From the IMG/VR virus record IMGVR_UViG_3300034073_002611, positions 1 through 28,140 of that record: 28,140 bases of DNA. One strand, 5' to 3'. The notes beneath the pieces were generated by a model that ran no database searches, had not been told where the DNA came from, and saw only the letters and a program-made list of their open reading frames with translations. The stretch is from a virus. Every line of letters begins with the position of its first letter. The stretch's first letter is position 1. Positions 13,647-19,985 of the stretch are shown here, piece after piece. Position numbers and translations under genes: made by a program.

Positions 13647-14954
13647 TTATATTGTTCTTAAAGAACCGTGTAGTACCTTGAAGGTCGGAAATCTTAGAGA
13701 AATTCCACCATCTTGGTTTTGACTTTCGCTAAAGTATTGGACAGTAATAATCTTACCCAAGATCTTCTTAGGATGCTTATAAAAGTCCTGTCTCTGGTCA
13801 ATGCTAAAACCGGAACCTACCCTAACAGGATGATTTTTGTGCATGATGGTCACACATGAGAGCATTGTCTCCTCACACTCTGCACCATCTTTTACATAGC
13901 GAAATGGCCCCATTTCAACATCAATAACTTCATATTCGTCATCACTAAAACTTTTATATTTTAGTAATTCTTTGCTTCGTTTGCCTTTGTATGGGGTATC
14001 TGCACGAAGCATAAGCCCCTCCCACTTTTCTTCGCTAGAATAAGAAATAAGAGATTCAAAATCATCGTCAGTGTCTACCCGTACCTGCTCTAGTAGACTC
14101 AGGCAATCACACTCATTCTTTTTCATAATCTCTCTGAGATTATTTAAGCGGATACTGAACGGTCGATTTTTTTCTCCCTTTTTACTATAGAATTCATCAT
14201 GATTGATCATATCAAAAATTTTATAAGAGGGATTCTGGATGGTGTGATCTTTCTTTCGGAGTTCTTTCATTACTCCTTGAAAATCTTCATTGCCATCCTC
14301 ATCTAGCAGACACAACTCTCCATCCAATACTACATTAGATATACCGAGAGCCTTAATGCCACCAGCAACAATATCCAGAGTTTCAAAAGTTTTTCCTGTG
14401 CGGGAATAGAAAGAAGCGTTACCATTATCGTCAACAATAGCAATACATCTAGCACCATCGATCTTCCTACTAACATACCAACCATCCTTCCAATCTACAA
14501 TATTTGGATCGTACTTATCTGCCAGAGCAACACTAAACTCTGGAATATGATCTGGAATAGCCTTGTTGATAATCTTATCGCCAGCACGGGTCTTTAGGTC
14601 TTTATCAATGATACAGTGAATAAGTTCTTCGTATACTGGATGCTTATCAATAAAAGTATTCACAGCACCTATAGCATCGTGACCAGTAATGGTGCGACTT
14701 TTGAGATCATCAAGCAAATCAAAAAGATCGTTATACTTTTGTCCACGAAGCGAACTTTTCTTCTTTAGATTATCGCTAGTGACATGATATTGCCACAATG
14801 GATGGTAAGTATACTTGAGAATCTGTTTAGTAAAAGCAGCCGCAGATGAATTGTGGTTACAATAATCTTCAATAATATTTTGCTTATCAATAGTGCTGCT
14901 GGTAGCCCTAAGATCACGAACCATACCCCAAACATAATTAAAATCATGAACCAT
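13647..14954 (-). CDS. ATP-dependent DNA ligase
   Basis: A 435-residue protein with all nucleotidyltransferase motifs. Motif I is RKIDGARC with the adenylated K164, motif III LDGELCL (210-216), motif IIIa YKIFDMI, motif IV WEGLMLR (311-317) and motif V LLKYKSF (330-336); an OB-fold region follows. The length is between T7 (359) and T4 (487) ligases. It seals nicks during phage replication, recombination and repair. The start is set at 14954 with AGGAG 9 nt upstream, because the longer frame (to 15008) would run through the promoter's -10 and -35 boxes. Confidence 0.93.
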   Translation of the reverse strand: MVHDFNYVWGMVRDLRATSSTIDKQNIIEDYCNHNSSAAAFTKQILKYTYHPLWQYHVTSDNLKKKSSLRGQKYNDLFDLLDDLKSRTITGHDAIGAVNTFIDKHPVYEELIHCIIDKDLKTRAGDKIINKAIPDHIPEFSVALADKYDPNIVDWKDGWYVSRKIDGARCIAIVDDNGNASFYSRTGKTFETLDIVAGGIKALGISNVVLDGELCLLDEDGNEDFQGVMKELRKKDHTIQNPSYKIFDMINHDEFYSKKGEKNRPFSIRLNNLREIMKKNECDCLSLLEQVRVDTDDDFESLISYSSEEKWEGLMLRADTPYKGKRSKELLKYKSFSDDEYEVIDVEMGPFRYVKDGAECEETMLSCVTIMHKNHPVRVGSGFSIDQRQDFYKHPKKILGKIITVQYFSESQNQDGGISLRFPTFKVLHGSLRTI

Positions 14955-14979
14955 TTCCAAAGTCTCCTGTGTTTCCCCT

Positions 14980-15008
14980 AGCATATCACACTTATCGGCG
15001 GTTGTCAA
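14980..15008 (-). promoter_or_regulatory. Sigma-70-like promoter for DNA ligase, with CCGATA element
   Basis: Minus strand TTGACA, 17 nt starting ACCGCCGATA, TATGCT. The expected transcription start is about 20 nt before the ligase ATG. Confidence 0.8.
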
Positions 15009-15017
15009 GCATAATCT

Positions 15018-15203
15018 TTAATATTTGTACTTGTTGCTGTTTTTCAGTGCTTCCAAAACCATCTCAACGTCTGCTTGGCTATATGGGGTTTCTATGCCTA
15101 GTTGTTGATGGGTTTTCATTTGTTTGTATAAAATCTCTAATGCATCTAAAACTATTTGTAAATCATTGGGTTCTAAATAATATAGGTGATTATGTAGTTT
15201 CAT
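15018..15203 (-). CDS. Unknown small helical protein
   Basis: A 61-residue protein, probably three short helices (EPNDLQIVLDALEILYKQM, then SQADVEMVLEALKNS). No family is recognised. It begins inside the 3' end of the upstream gene (14-bp overlap) without a strong ribosome site, so translational coupling is likely. Confidence 0.6.
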   Translation of the reverse strand: MKLHNHLYYLEPNDLQIVLDALEILYKQMKTHQQLGIETPYSQADVEMVLEALKNSNKYKY

Positions 15204-15402
15204 TGGTGTGATCGGTAAAACTTTTATTTAATTCTTGAACAAGAGTTGAGCCTGTTTTGGGAAATAATCCAGGCACTAAACTATGTATGACAAGAAAAAC
15301 CCCAGCCTGTATACATCTGATACCATGACCACAAGCAAATATAAAATGTGTTATATAGGTCATATTATTGTTTTTAAGATGATCTATGGATTTTTTGATC
15401 AT
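15190..15402 (-). CDS. DUF6356-like small protein
   Basis: A 70-residue protein with the pattern of a small family found in phages and bacteria: a THFIFACGHGIRCIQAGVF segment followed by IHSLVPGLFPKTGSTLVQEL (compare HAVLPFLF..T.S..V.EL in DUF6356). The central part is hydrophobic and may associate with the membrane. The function is unknown. AGGAG lies upstream, within a small hairpin following the GGTGTATTT motif. Confidence 0.7.
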   Translation of the reverse strand: MIKKSIDHLKNNNMTYITHFIFACGHGIRCIQAGVFLVIHSLVPGLFPKTGSTLVQELNKSFTDHTNETT

Positions 15403-15414
15403 TGGTGAAATATC

Positions 15415-15423
15415 TCCTAGACT
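15415..15423 (-). repeat. AGTCTAGGA motif, copy 4 of 4
   Basis: Minus-strand 9-mer in the leader of the DUF6356-like gene. It overlaps an ATCTC-GAGAT hairpin and provides the AGGAG ribosome site. Confidence 0.55.
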
Positions 15424-15429
15424 AGAGAT

Positions 15430-15438
15430 AAATACACC
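15430..15438 (-). promoter_or_regulatory. GGTGTATTT intergenic motif, copy 3 of 3
   Basis: Minus strand AATAGGTGTATTTATCTC, 28 nt before the start at 15402 and overlapping the last base of the endonuclease VII stop codon. A small hairpin and the ribosome site follow. Confidence 0.45.
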
Positions 15439-15779
15439 TATTGTCTATTTTTAGACATTATCAAATAGTTAACCGCTTTAATTAGTCCATCAAGATTATC
15501 TCCTAGTTTGCCTAGCCCAGTATTACACGGCTCACACAGCCAGCCGCGAAAACTATCATTAGCATGATCATGGTCTAAGCACCATTTATGGGGAATTTTT
15601 CCACAACACTCACAAGTTTCTGGTCTTGGTGGCGCTACTTTATGTAAGTGGCTTCTAATTTTGGAATGTTTTTTAACGCACTTTCTACATCTACTATCTA
15701 GATTATCTTTGTACATACTGTGTTTAGGAAAACTTTTTGGGTTTTTTCTTTTGCCACAATATGTACAAATTTTTCTCAT
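15438..15779 (-). CDS. Recombination endonuclease VII (Holliday junction resolvase)
   Basis: A 113-residue protein. The zinc knuckles are C5/C8 with C31/C34, and C56/C58-59 with C82/C85. CLDHDHANDSFRGWLCEPCNTGLGKLGDN contains the D-H-D-H active site (69-72) and the RGWLCxxCNxGLGxxGDN signature of endonuclease VII (T4 gp49 family). It cuts branched DNA to resolve recombination junctions before packaging. T4 gp49 is longer (157), so this is the minimal nuclease without the dimer extension. It starts only 7 nt after the 3' end of tmRNA and has no ribosome site, so translation may depend on tmRNA processing. Confidence 0.88.
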   Translation of the reverse strand: MRKICTYCGKRKNPKSFPKHSMYKDNLDSRCRKCVKKHSKIRSHLHKVAPPRPETCECCGKIPHKWCLDHDHANDSFRGWLCEPCNTGLGKLGDNLDGLIKAVNYLIMSKNRQ

Positions 15780-15786
15780 ATAATAT

Positions 15787-16140
15787 TGGAGGCGGGGGAA
15801 GTCGAATCCCCGTCTTGCGATATTGCTAATTACATATTCTACAAGTTTATTTTGTTCATAAAATTTTAAGAAAAGTTAAAGAACAAACAACATTTACTTT
15901 TCCGTACCAACTAATCTCAGGCTAGAACCCGTTGGCTATCCTAGCAGCCGAAGGATTTTACGACAATCTTTTGAACGCTACCTTCATCGCTTTCTAAGAT
16001 TGTTGCTGCTATTTATTAAGCAGCAAGGGCTAACTGATTTGTGCCAGTTAAAGCATTTAGTAGACTTTTAAAGTGGCCCGTCCACCAACCACTACTTGCT
16101 AACATAATCTTCTATATCCAATCGATACCTTTACGCCCCC
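15787..16140 (-). ncRNA. ssrA: Transfer-messenger RNA (tmRNA)
   Basis: A complete tmRNA of 354 nt on the minus strand. The 5' GGGGGCG and 3' CGCCTCC pair as a 7-bp acceptor stem with one G-U, and the T-arm is GGGGA-TTCGACT-TCCCC. The discriminator is A and CCA is not encoded. The tag frame reads ALTGTNQLALAA if the resume codon is GCU, then UAA UAA. The LALAA end is the usual degradation signal recognised by ClpXP/ClpAP. The stops lie in the loop of the helix TGCTGC/GCAGCA, as in bacterial tmRNA, followed by a long pseudoknot region. It would rescue stalled ribosomes and tag incomplete proteins with a phage-specific tag. The exact resume codon is not certain. Confidence 0.93.
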
Positions 16141-16352
16141 TATGTTGTGTGAGTAATTGTTTTTCTAATCCCATTACTTTTATTGTGATTCGGATACGGA
16201 TAAGGGTCAGGCATATCTATAATGATCGGTTGAGATTTTTTATCTAGCATCTTGCGTAGTCTATCATTCTCAGATTTTTGTAAAAGATTAAAACCTAAAG
16301 ACAAACACAAAAAACCTAATACAATATAAGTGATCGGGTGAATTTTATTCAT
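16140..16352 (-). CDS. Small single-span membrane protein
   Basis: A 70-residue protein with an N-terminal membrane segment (residues 7-24, ITYIVLGFLCLSLGFNLL), then a short basic helix, then a Pro/Tyr-rich tail (PDPYPYPNHN). The function is unknown. The last base of its TAG stop is the first base of tmRNA, so the two are co-transcribed and tmRNA 5' processing would release the end of this mRNA. Confidence 0.7.
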   Translation of the reverse strand: MNKIHPITYIVLGFLCLSLGFNLLQKSENDRLRKMLDKKSQPIIIDMPDPYPYPNHNKSNGIRKTITHTT

Positions 16353-16506
16353 TATTGTTATTGTTAATTTGTATAGACTCTAAAATATCGTAACATTCTT
16401 TTAGTCTCTGGCTCATCTCTTCGCATTTTTTACACAATTCAGTCTCTAAATATTCCTTGATGCTATCTATTTCCAGTTTCAGTTGTGCTATTTGATTGTT
16501 TTTCAT
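16345..16506 (-). CDS. Tiny coiled-coil protein
   Basis: A 53-residue protein: IAQLKLEIDSIKEYLETEL, then CKKCEEMSQRLKECYDIL, then an Asn-rich tail. The heptad pattern suggests a coiled coil; a CxxC pair sits in the middle. It overlaps the previous gene's end by 44 bp and the next start by 8 bp, which fits the packed arrangement here. The ribosome site is weak (AAAGA), so coupling is likely. Confidence 0.6.
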   Translation of the reverse strand: MKNNQIAQLKLEIDSIKEYLETELCKKCEEMSQRLKECYDILESIQINNNNNE

Positions 16507-16837
16507 TATCTTTGACCCAGAAGATCATTTGATTAAGATCGTCATCCCAAGCACATTCTACCAAGCCTTTTGCTGCCAACTTCGACAAACCAGCCTCATA
16601 AAACCACTCCCTCATATCATCAAAAGAATTATTGAATGACTCTTCATCAATCAAATAATTACCGTCTTCATCTTGACCAAGACTATAGCCAATGATAATA
16701 TCCTTGGATTGCTCTATAGTTATATATTCATCCAAATCTTCTGTGTGGTCTTCTGCAAACGAATTGGCTACGCTGACTCTAATCGACGAAGCATATCCAT
16801 CCAAATCGGTTATCGAATAAATCTCATTGTCTGACAT
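16463..16837 (-). CDS. Unknown acidic protein, paralogue of 580-990
   Basis: A 124-residue acidic protein. The N-terminal ITDLDGYASSIRVSVANS, the central EYITIEQSKDIIIGYSL and the end LAAKGLVECAWDDDLNQMIFWVKDNEK line up with the gene at 580-990. The shared LA(N/A)KG(V/L) and IFW(I/V) features suggest a recognition or winged-helix-like fold, but no function is known. GGGG lies before the start. Confidence 0.7.
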   Translation of the reverse strand: MSDNEIYSITDLDGYASSIRVSVANSFAEDHTEDLDEYITIEQSKDIIIGYSLGQDEDGNYLIDEESFNNSFDDMREWFYEAGLSKLAAKGLVECAWDDDLNQMIFWVKDNEKQSNSTTETGNR

Positions 16838-16852
16838 AATAATACCCCAAAA

Positions 16853-17131
16853 TTAAATGAATCTAGAAACGTTTTGATCGCTTTTTTCCTTAGATTTATC
16901 TAAAAGTCTGTTAATTGTATGTTGCATAGTCTGTTCGCCTCTTGGCAGCCATCTTTTATCCTCATAAAGAGCCGTTGTTATTTGAGGAATCCAGTGCTGA
17001 TAAGCGACATCGAATTCCTCTGGAAAATACTCTTTAATAATTCTTTCAATATGAAATAGACTACTGGTGATTTGATCTCTATAGTCAATTAATTTATTTA
17101 AATGATGCTGCTGCTGATTGGTTAAACTCAT
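16853..17131 (-). CDS. Unknown helical protein
   Basis: A 92-residue protein, predicted helical, with Gln/His-rich start (TNQQQHHLNKLIDYRDQI) and a basic C-terminus. The middle has a WIPQITTALYEDKRWLPRG segment. No family is recognised. Its start overlaps the stop of the zinc-ribbon gene as ATGA. Confidence 0.65.
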   Translation of the reverse strand: MSLTNQQQHHLNKLIDYRDQITSSLFHIERIIKEYFPEEFDVAYQHWIPQITTALYEDKRWLPRGEQTMQHTINRLLDKSKEKSDQNVSRFI

Positions 17132-17541
17132 GAGACAACTTCTTTTTGTTTAAGTTTCAAAAGTTTATGCTTAATCTTCCAAACCTTGGTTTCTTTGTTC
17201 TGGATATCCGGTCCCATGTAAATATGACAAAATCCAGCGTGTTTGTCAAGACCAAAAGCCCTAATACCATGCTCATCAATACTATCCACCACAAAACGAC
17301 CGCGATATCCCATTGGTATAAACTCACCCTTAGCAACATAGTATGGACCGCCAGCCACTTTGATGCGATCACCCTTTACTAGTTCTTTCCAATTAAAATC
17401 TCTGATAATTTTTGTGTTTTTGGCTTCTTTACTTTTTGCCTTAAATACAAAAGGCGTATTGCAGTTTTTACAAAAATATGCTCTCGGCCCCGTTACTGTA
17501 CCGCATTTAGGGCAAGCCTTTTTACCTTTGCCAAGTCCCAT
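17128..17541 (-). CDS. Zinc-ribbon protein with C-terminal beta domain
   Basis: A 137-residue protein. Residues 1-31 are GLGKGKKACPKCGTVTGPRA then FCKNCNTPF, a four-Cys zinc ribbon (CPKC, CKNC) with the basic GKGKK start seen in many viral proteins. Residues 45-137 look like a beta-rich domain (VKGDRIKVAGGPYYV, then MGYRGRFVVDSIDEHGIRAFGL). A nucleic-acid role is possible but unproven. The start at 17541 has AGGAG upstream; the longer frame would cross the promoter at 17575-17602. Confidence 0.75.
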   Translation of the reverse strand: MGLGKGKKACPKCGTVTGPRAYFCKNCNTPFVFKAKSKEAKNTKIIRDFNWKELVKGDRIKVAGGPYYVAKGEFIPMGYRGRFVVDSIDEHGIRAFGLDKHAGFCHIYMGPDIQNKETKVWKIKHKLLKLKQKEVVS

Positions 17542-17574
17542 CGTGTTTCTCCTGTGATTTACGAATACTATCCA

Positions 17575-17602
17575 AGTATAGCACAACTATCGTCATTGTC
17601 AA
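17575..17602 (-). promoter_or_regulatory. Sigma-70-like promoter with ACGATA spacer element
   Basis: Minus strand TTGACA, 16 nt starting ATGACGATA, TATACT. It drives the zinc-ribbon gene, leader about 27 nt. Confidence 0.78.
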
Positions 17603-17626
17603 GAGCGAATCTTGAAACAAAATCTA

Positions 17627-17875
17627 CTAGAACCCTCTTTTAGATTTAAGGCTTGGGTCTTTTTTGTCTTTATCCGGTATGATATTCAATATGCCAGCAT
17701 TATAATGACAAAAATAGCTGGCATAAATTCTTTTTTTTGTTAAGTTATCCTCTTCAAATTCAATATATACATTGATTCTGTATCTATTATCATAGACATT
17801 AATAATTTTAGTCATCAAAAAGTTCTTAGGCTTCTCTACCTGCTTAAACAAAAGACTTTCTATTTCCAATTCCAT
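17627..17875 (-). CDS. Unknown small beta-rich protein
   Basis: An 82-residue protein with alternating strands (IINVYDNRYRINVYIEFEE, then KRIYASYFCHYNAGILNII) and a Lys/Asp-rich tail. No family is recognised. The start overlaps the upstream stop as TAATG with AAGGA before it. Confidence 0.65.
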   Translation of the reverse strand: MELEIESLLFKQVEKPKNFLMTKIINVYDNRYRINVYIEFEEDNLTKKRIYASYFCHYNAGILNIIPDKDKKDPSLKSKRGF

Positions 17876-18084
17876 TAAGAGTGTCCTTTCTCAAAGTTAG
17901 TCATCAACACAAGATGTTCGCTACTATTATCTGTAAGGTAATAAGTGTCACAAGTTGACTCTTCACCTGTTGTGGCGTCATATATTTTTATAGGATTATT
18001 CCAGTCCAAACTACCAACACTATGTATACTGTTGGCCTGTTGATGTAAAAAGTTATATAGTTCTAACCAAGTCATTTTATTCAT
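17875..18084 (-). CDS. Unknown small protein
   Basis: A 69-residue protein. A helical start (WLELYNFLHQQANSI) is followed by NNPIKIYDATTGEESTCDTYYLTD, a pattern seen in small phage proteins with a beta-hairpin ending. The function is unknown. GGAG precedes the ATG, which overlaps the upstream stop as ATGA. Confidence 0.65.
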   Translation of the reverse strand: MNKMTWLELYNFLHQQANSIHSVGSLDWNNPIKIYDATTGEESTCDTYYLTDNSSEHLVLMTNFEKGHS

Positions 18085-18299
18085 CTGGCTCTCCTATTGG
18101 CTCTATCAAGTTTACGAATAGTTTCTTTAGCATTAGCAGGAACCATAACAAGTTGTGGTGCTGTTTTATGTCCGTAATCCATCCAGCCGACAGCACGTTG
18201 TTCAGTAGAACAGTCCTTGCAAACCATAGGGCGATTAAATTCAGTCAAAAATTCTAAACGATCATTATCGATCATGCTTCTACAGTATCGGCACAGCAC
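18081..18299 (-). CDS. Small four-Cys zinc-finger protein
   Basis: A 72-residue protein. CRYCRSMI at 3-10 and VCKDCS at 26-31 form a zinc finger, followed by a YGHKTAPQLVMVP strand and a basic C-terminus (KLDRANRRAR). The pattern recurs in phages but its role is unknown; DNA or RNA binding is plausible. The start is GTG at 18299, fixed by GGAGG 6 nt upstream and by the promoter at 18333-18360. Confidence 0.7.
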   Translation of the reverse strand: MLCRYCRSMIDNDRLEFLTEFNRPMVCKDCSTEQRAVGWMDYGHKTAPQLVMVPANAKETIRKLDRANRRAR

Positions 18300-18332
18300 G
18301 TTAAACCTCCGTTGTGAAAGGAATGTATCGTG

Positions 18333-18360
18333 TTTATACCATACTATCGGCGTTTGTCAA
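18333..18360 (-). promoter_or_regulatory. Sigma-70-like promoter with CCGATA spacer element
   Basis: Minus strand TTGACA, 16 nt starting AACGCCGATA, TATAAA. It serves the GTG-started gene at 18299. Confidence 0.78.
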
Positions 18361-18375
18361 GCCGTTCTTTAAAGT

Positions 18376-19128
18376 TTATGACCACAGATGGTGACGAATT
18401 TTAATAAGCTCGATCAGCATATTAGTGTCTTCTTCATCGTAGTCTTTTTCTATTTTCTCTAATTTAGTTAAAGATCTTTTGCGTTTGGTTGTATTTGTGG
18501 ATGAAAACTTAAAAATATCATCGTCGTCTTTAAATGTATCATTATACCCACTAGCAACGTACGGATCCAATCTATTGGGTCTTTTGTTTTTCCACCATTC
18601 ATATAGTTTTTGTATCTGTCTTGAAGATTTGGCTTGTTCTGTTAATACTCTTTTTCCTTGATCGTTTTTCTCTTTGAGGTTGTTGGCCCATTCAAAATAA
18701 TCATGAGCAGCCTCCAAGCATCTTCCTTTTTTAGTTTTATATTTATTCTTATTGAACCACATCATATTAGCTGCTAATTCTATTTCTACAAAATCTACTA
18801 ATTCAGTAAATAAGCCATGAAGCATTTTGTCATCAATCTCATAATATTTTCCTGGCTTAAAACCTGTTTGAATCACATGTGTTTTATCTATCCAACGATT
18901 ACGAATGTAAATTTTAATGCTGTAATAAAGATCAGAAGGATAGTAAGCTATATTTTGTAACCATCCTAAAAATGTATCACTCAGCCAAAACCTAAATGGT
19001 CTTTTCTTTTTTTGCTCCTCTTTCCATTCATCCCACTGCCCCCACTCCAGAGCAAACGGCTTCTTCTCTCCCCTAATCCAGTCAGCAAATTTACTGCAAG
19101 TCCAGTAATGCGTTCTTTGTCTTAGCAT
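18376..19128 (-). CDS. Unknown 250-residue protein (phage conserved type)
   Basis: A Trp- and Lys-rich protein. Residues 1-60 contain RTHYWTCSKFADWIRG then WGQWDEWKEEQKKKRP. Residues 60-90 contain an aromatic amphipathic segment (FLGWLQNIAYYPSDLYYS). A helical core at 105-180 (LFTELVDFVEIELAANMMW, then CLEAAHDYFEWANNL) is followed by a charged tail. I do not recognise a catalytic motif. The start was put at 19128 (AAGGGAA before it) rather than the ATG at 19146, which has none. It overlaps the deaminase-like gene by 38 bp. Confidence 0.65.
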   Translation of the reverse strand: MLRQRTHYWTCSKFADWIRGEKKPFALEWGQWDEWKEEQKKKRPFRFWLSDTFLGWLQNIAYYPSDLYYSIKIYIRNRWIDKTHVIQTGFKPGKYYEIDDKMLHGLFTELVDFVEIELAANMMWFNKNKYKTKKGRCLEAAHDYFEWANNLKEKNDQGKRVLTEQAKSSRQIQKLYEWWKNKRPNRLDPYVASGYNDTFKDDDDIFKFSSTNTTKRKRSLTKLEKIEKDYDEEDTNMLIELIKIRHHLWS

Positions 19129-19594
19129 AATATTTCCCTTTGGCATATCTATAAAAATATTGACTATCTATAGCGATATGGTCGCCATCGCTATTTGCAA
19201 AATTATTATCACCTATGCTCCAATAGACATCATCCAAACCTACTGCATGAAGAATTTTGTCACAATTTTCACAAGGCTTACTTAATCTCATTCGTCCATC
19301 TCGTCCAATTCGTACCACAACAATTGACAAATTAGTATCAATGGAATTATAGCGATCAAGTAATTGAGAAATAAGATGAGATTCAGCATGAACATAGGGA
19401 AATTCTTTATATGTAGGAATATTGAATTTTTGCCCCATTCTTAAAGCCTTAGCATTAACCTTAATCGGGTTATTTTGGCTGAGACAAACGGGACGATTAC
19501 CATCAAACGCTATTGCAAAATGATATCTTCTTTGAAAAGCATTAGGTACAAATCTATCATAACACAGTTTAATCGCTGTTTTCAGAATTTTCAT
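19091..19594 (-). CDS. Cytidine/dCMP deaminase-like protein
   Basis: About 167 residues from MKILKTAIKL. VHAESHLI at 68-75 and KPCENCDKIL at 106-115 give the zinc signature HAE...PCxxC of the cytidine-deaminase fold (H69, E71, C108, C111). FAIAFDGNRPVCLSQNNPIK before it fits the N-terminal sheet. It could act on cytidine or dCMP for nucleotide supply, or on nucleic acid; the substrate is not evident. The start is uncertain: the frame opens at 19705, but the first part overlaps the small gene at 19569-19757, and ATGs at 19603 and 19594 are the likely choices, both with weak ribosome sites. Confidence 0.78.
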   Translation of the reverse strand: MKILKTAIKLCYDRFVPNAFQRRYHFAIAFDGNRPVCLSQNNPIKVNAKALRMGQKFNIPTYKEFPYVHAESHLISQLLDRYNSIDTNLSIVVVRIGRDGRMRLSKPCENCDKILHAVGLDDVYWSIGDNNFANSDGDHIAIDSQYFYRYAKGKYYAKTKNALLDLQ

Positions 19595-19757
19595 CTTTAT
19601 CATTGCCAATATTTTCCAAATCCTTTTTGACATAAACACTATCATTGTCTGGCATAATGTCCCACTGCTGCCTATACAAAGGAGGCATTGGCATTTTTTT
19701 AACATCTTTGCTTTTGGGAGTTTCGGGATTTAGAGGTATCTTATTAGGTTCTTCCAT
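19569..19757 (-). CDS. Unknown small Pro-rich acidic protein
   Basis: A 62-residue protein, low in hydrophobic residues and probably disordered: Pro/Lys-rich first third (NKIPLNPETPKSKDVKKMP), then YRQQWDIMPDNDSVYVK, then an Asp/Glu/Asn-rich tail. AAGGAA precedes the ATG. The function is unknown. Confidence 0.6.
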   Translation of the reverse strand: MEEPNKIPLNPETPKSKDVKKMPMPPLYRQQWDIMPDNDSVYVKKDLENIGNDKDENSENSD

Positions 19758-19767
19758 TATTAATTCC

Positions 19768-19917
19768 TTATTTTGAGGCCAGCATATATAAACCTATGTT
19801 AGCACTTGCATAACCAAGATAGGTAATAAGCATTGGTATATTTTTATGATTATATCCCTGGTCATATGCAACAAAAAGATAGATTAACCCGGTGATTATA
19901 ATTAAATTTGCACTCAT
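19768..19917 (-). CDS. Tiny two-span membrane protein
   Basis: A 49-residue protein. SANLIIITGLIYLFVAYDQG and IPMLITYLGYASANIGLYML are two membrane segments joined by a short HK loop. Similar short proteins with a YxxVAxxQG turn are frequent in phages. AGGA lies before the ATG. It is the first gene after the promoter at 19956-19984. Confidence 0.72.
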   Translation of the reverse strand: MSANLIIITGLIYLFVAYDQGYNHKNIPMLITYLGYASANIGLYMLASK

Positions 19918-19955
19918 TTGTTCAAATCCTACATAAATGAAATTTAGGTGTATGT

Positions 19956-19984
19956 ATTATACACGAACACACAGGAGTAGTCAA
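19956..19984 (-). promoter_or_regulatory. Sigma-70-like promoter, minus strand
   Basis: Minus strand TTGACT, 17 nt, TATAAT. It drives 19917 and the genes below. It overlaps the ribosome-site region of the divergent HNH gene. Confidence 0.75.
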
Positions 19985-19985
19985 G

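Noticed and set aside
14955-15008. Longer ligase N-terminus
   Set aside because: It would be translated across the promoter -35 and -10 boxes; the ATG at 14954 has AGGAG and follows the expected transcription start.
17244-17249. TTGACA on the minus strand inside the zinc-ribbon gene
   Set aside because: It lies in coding sequence with no good -10 at 16-18 nt and no gene start downstream nearby.
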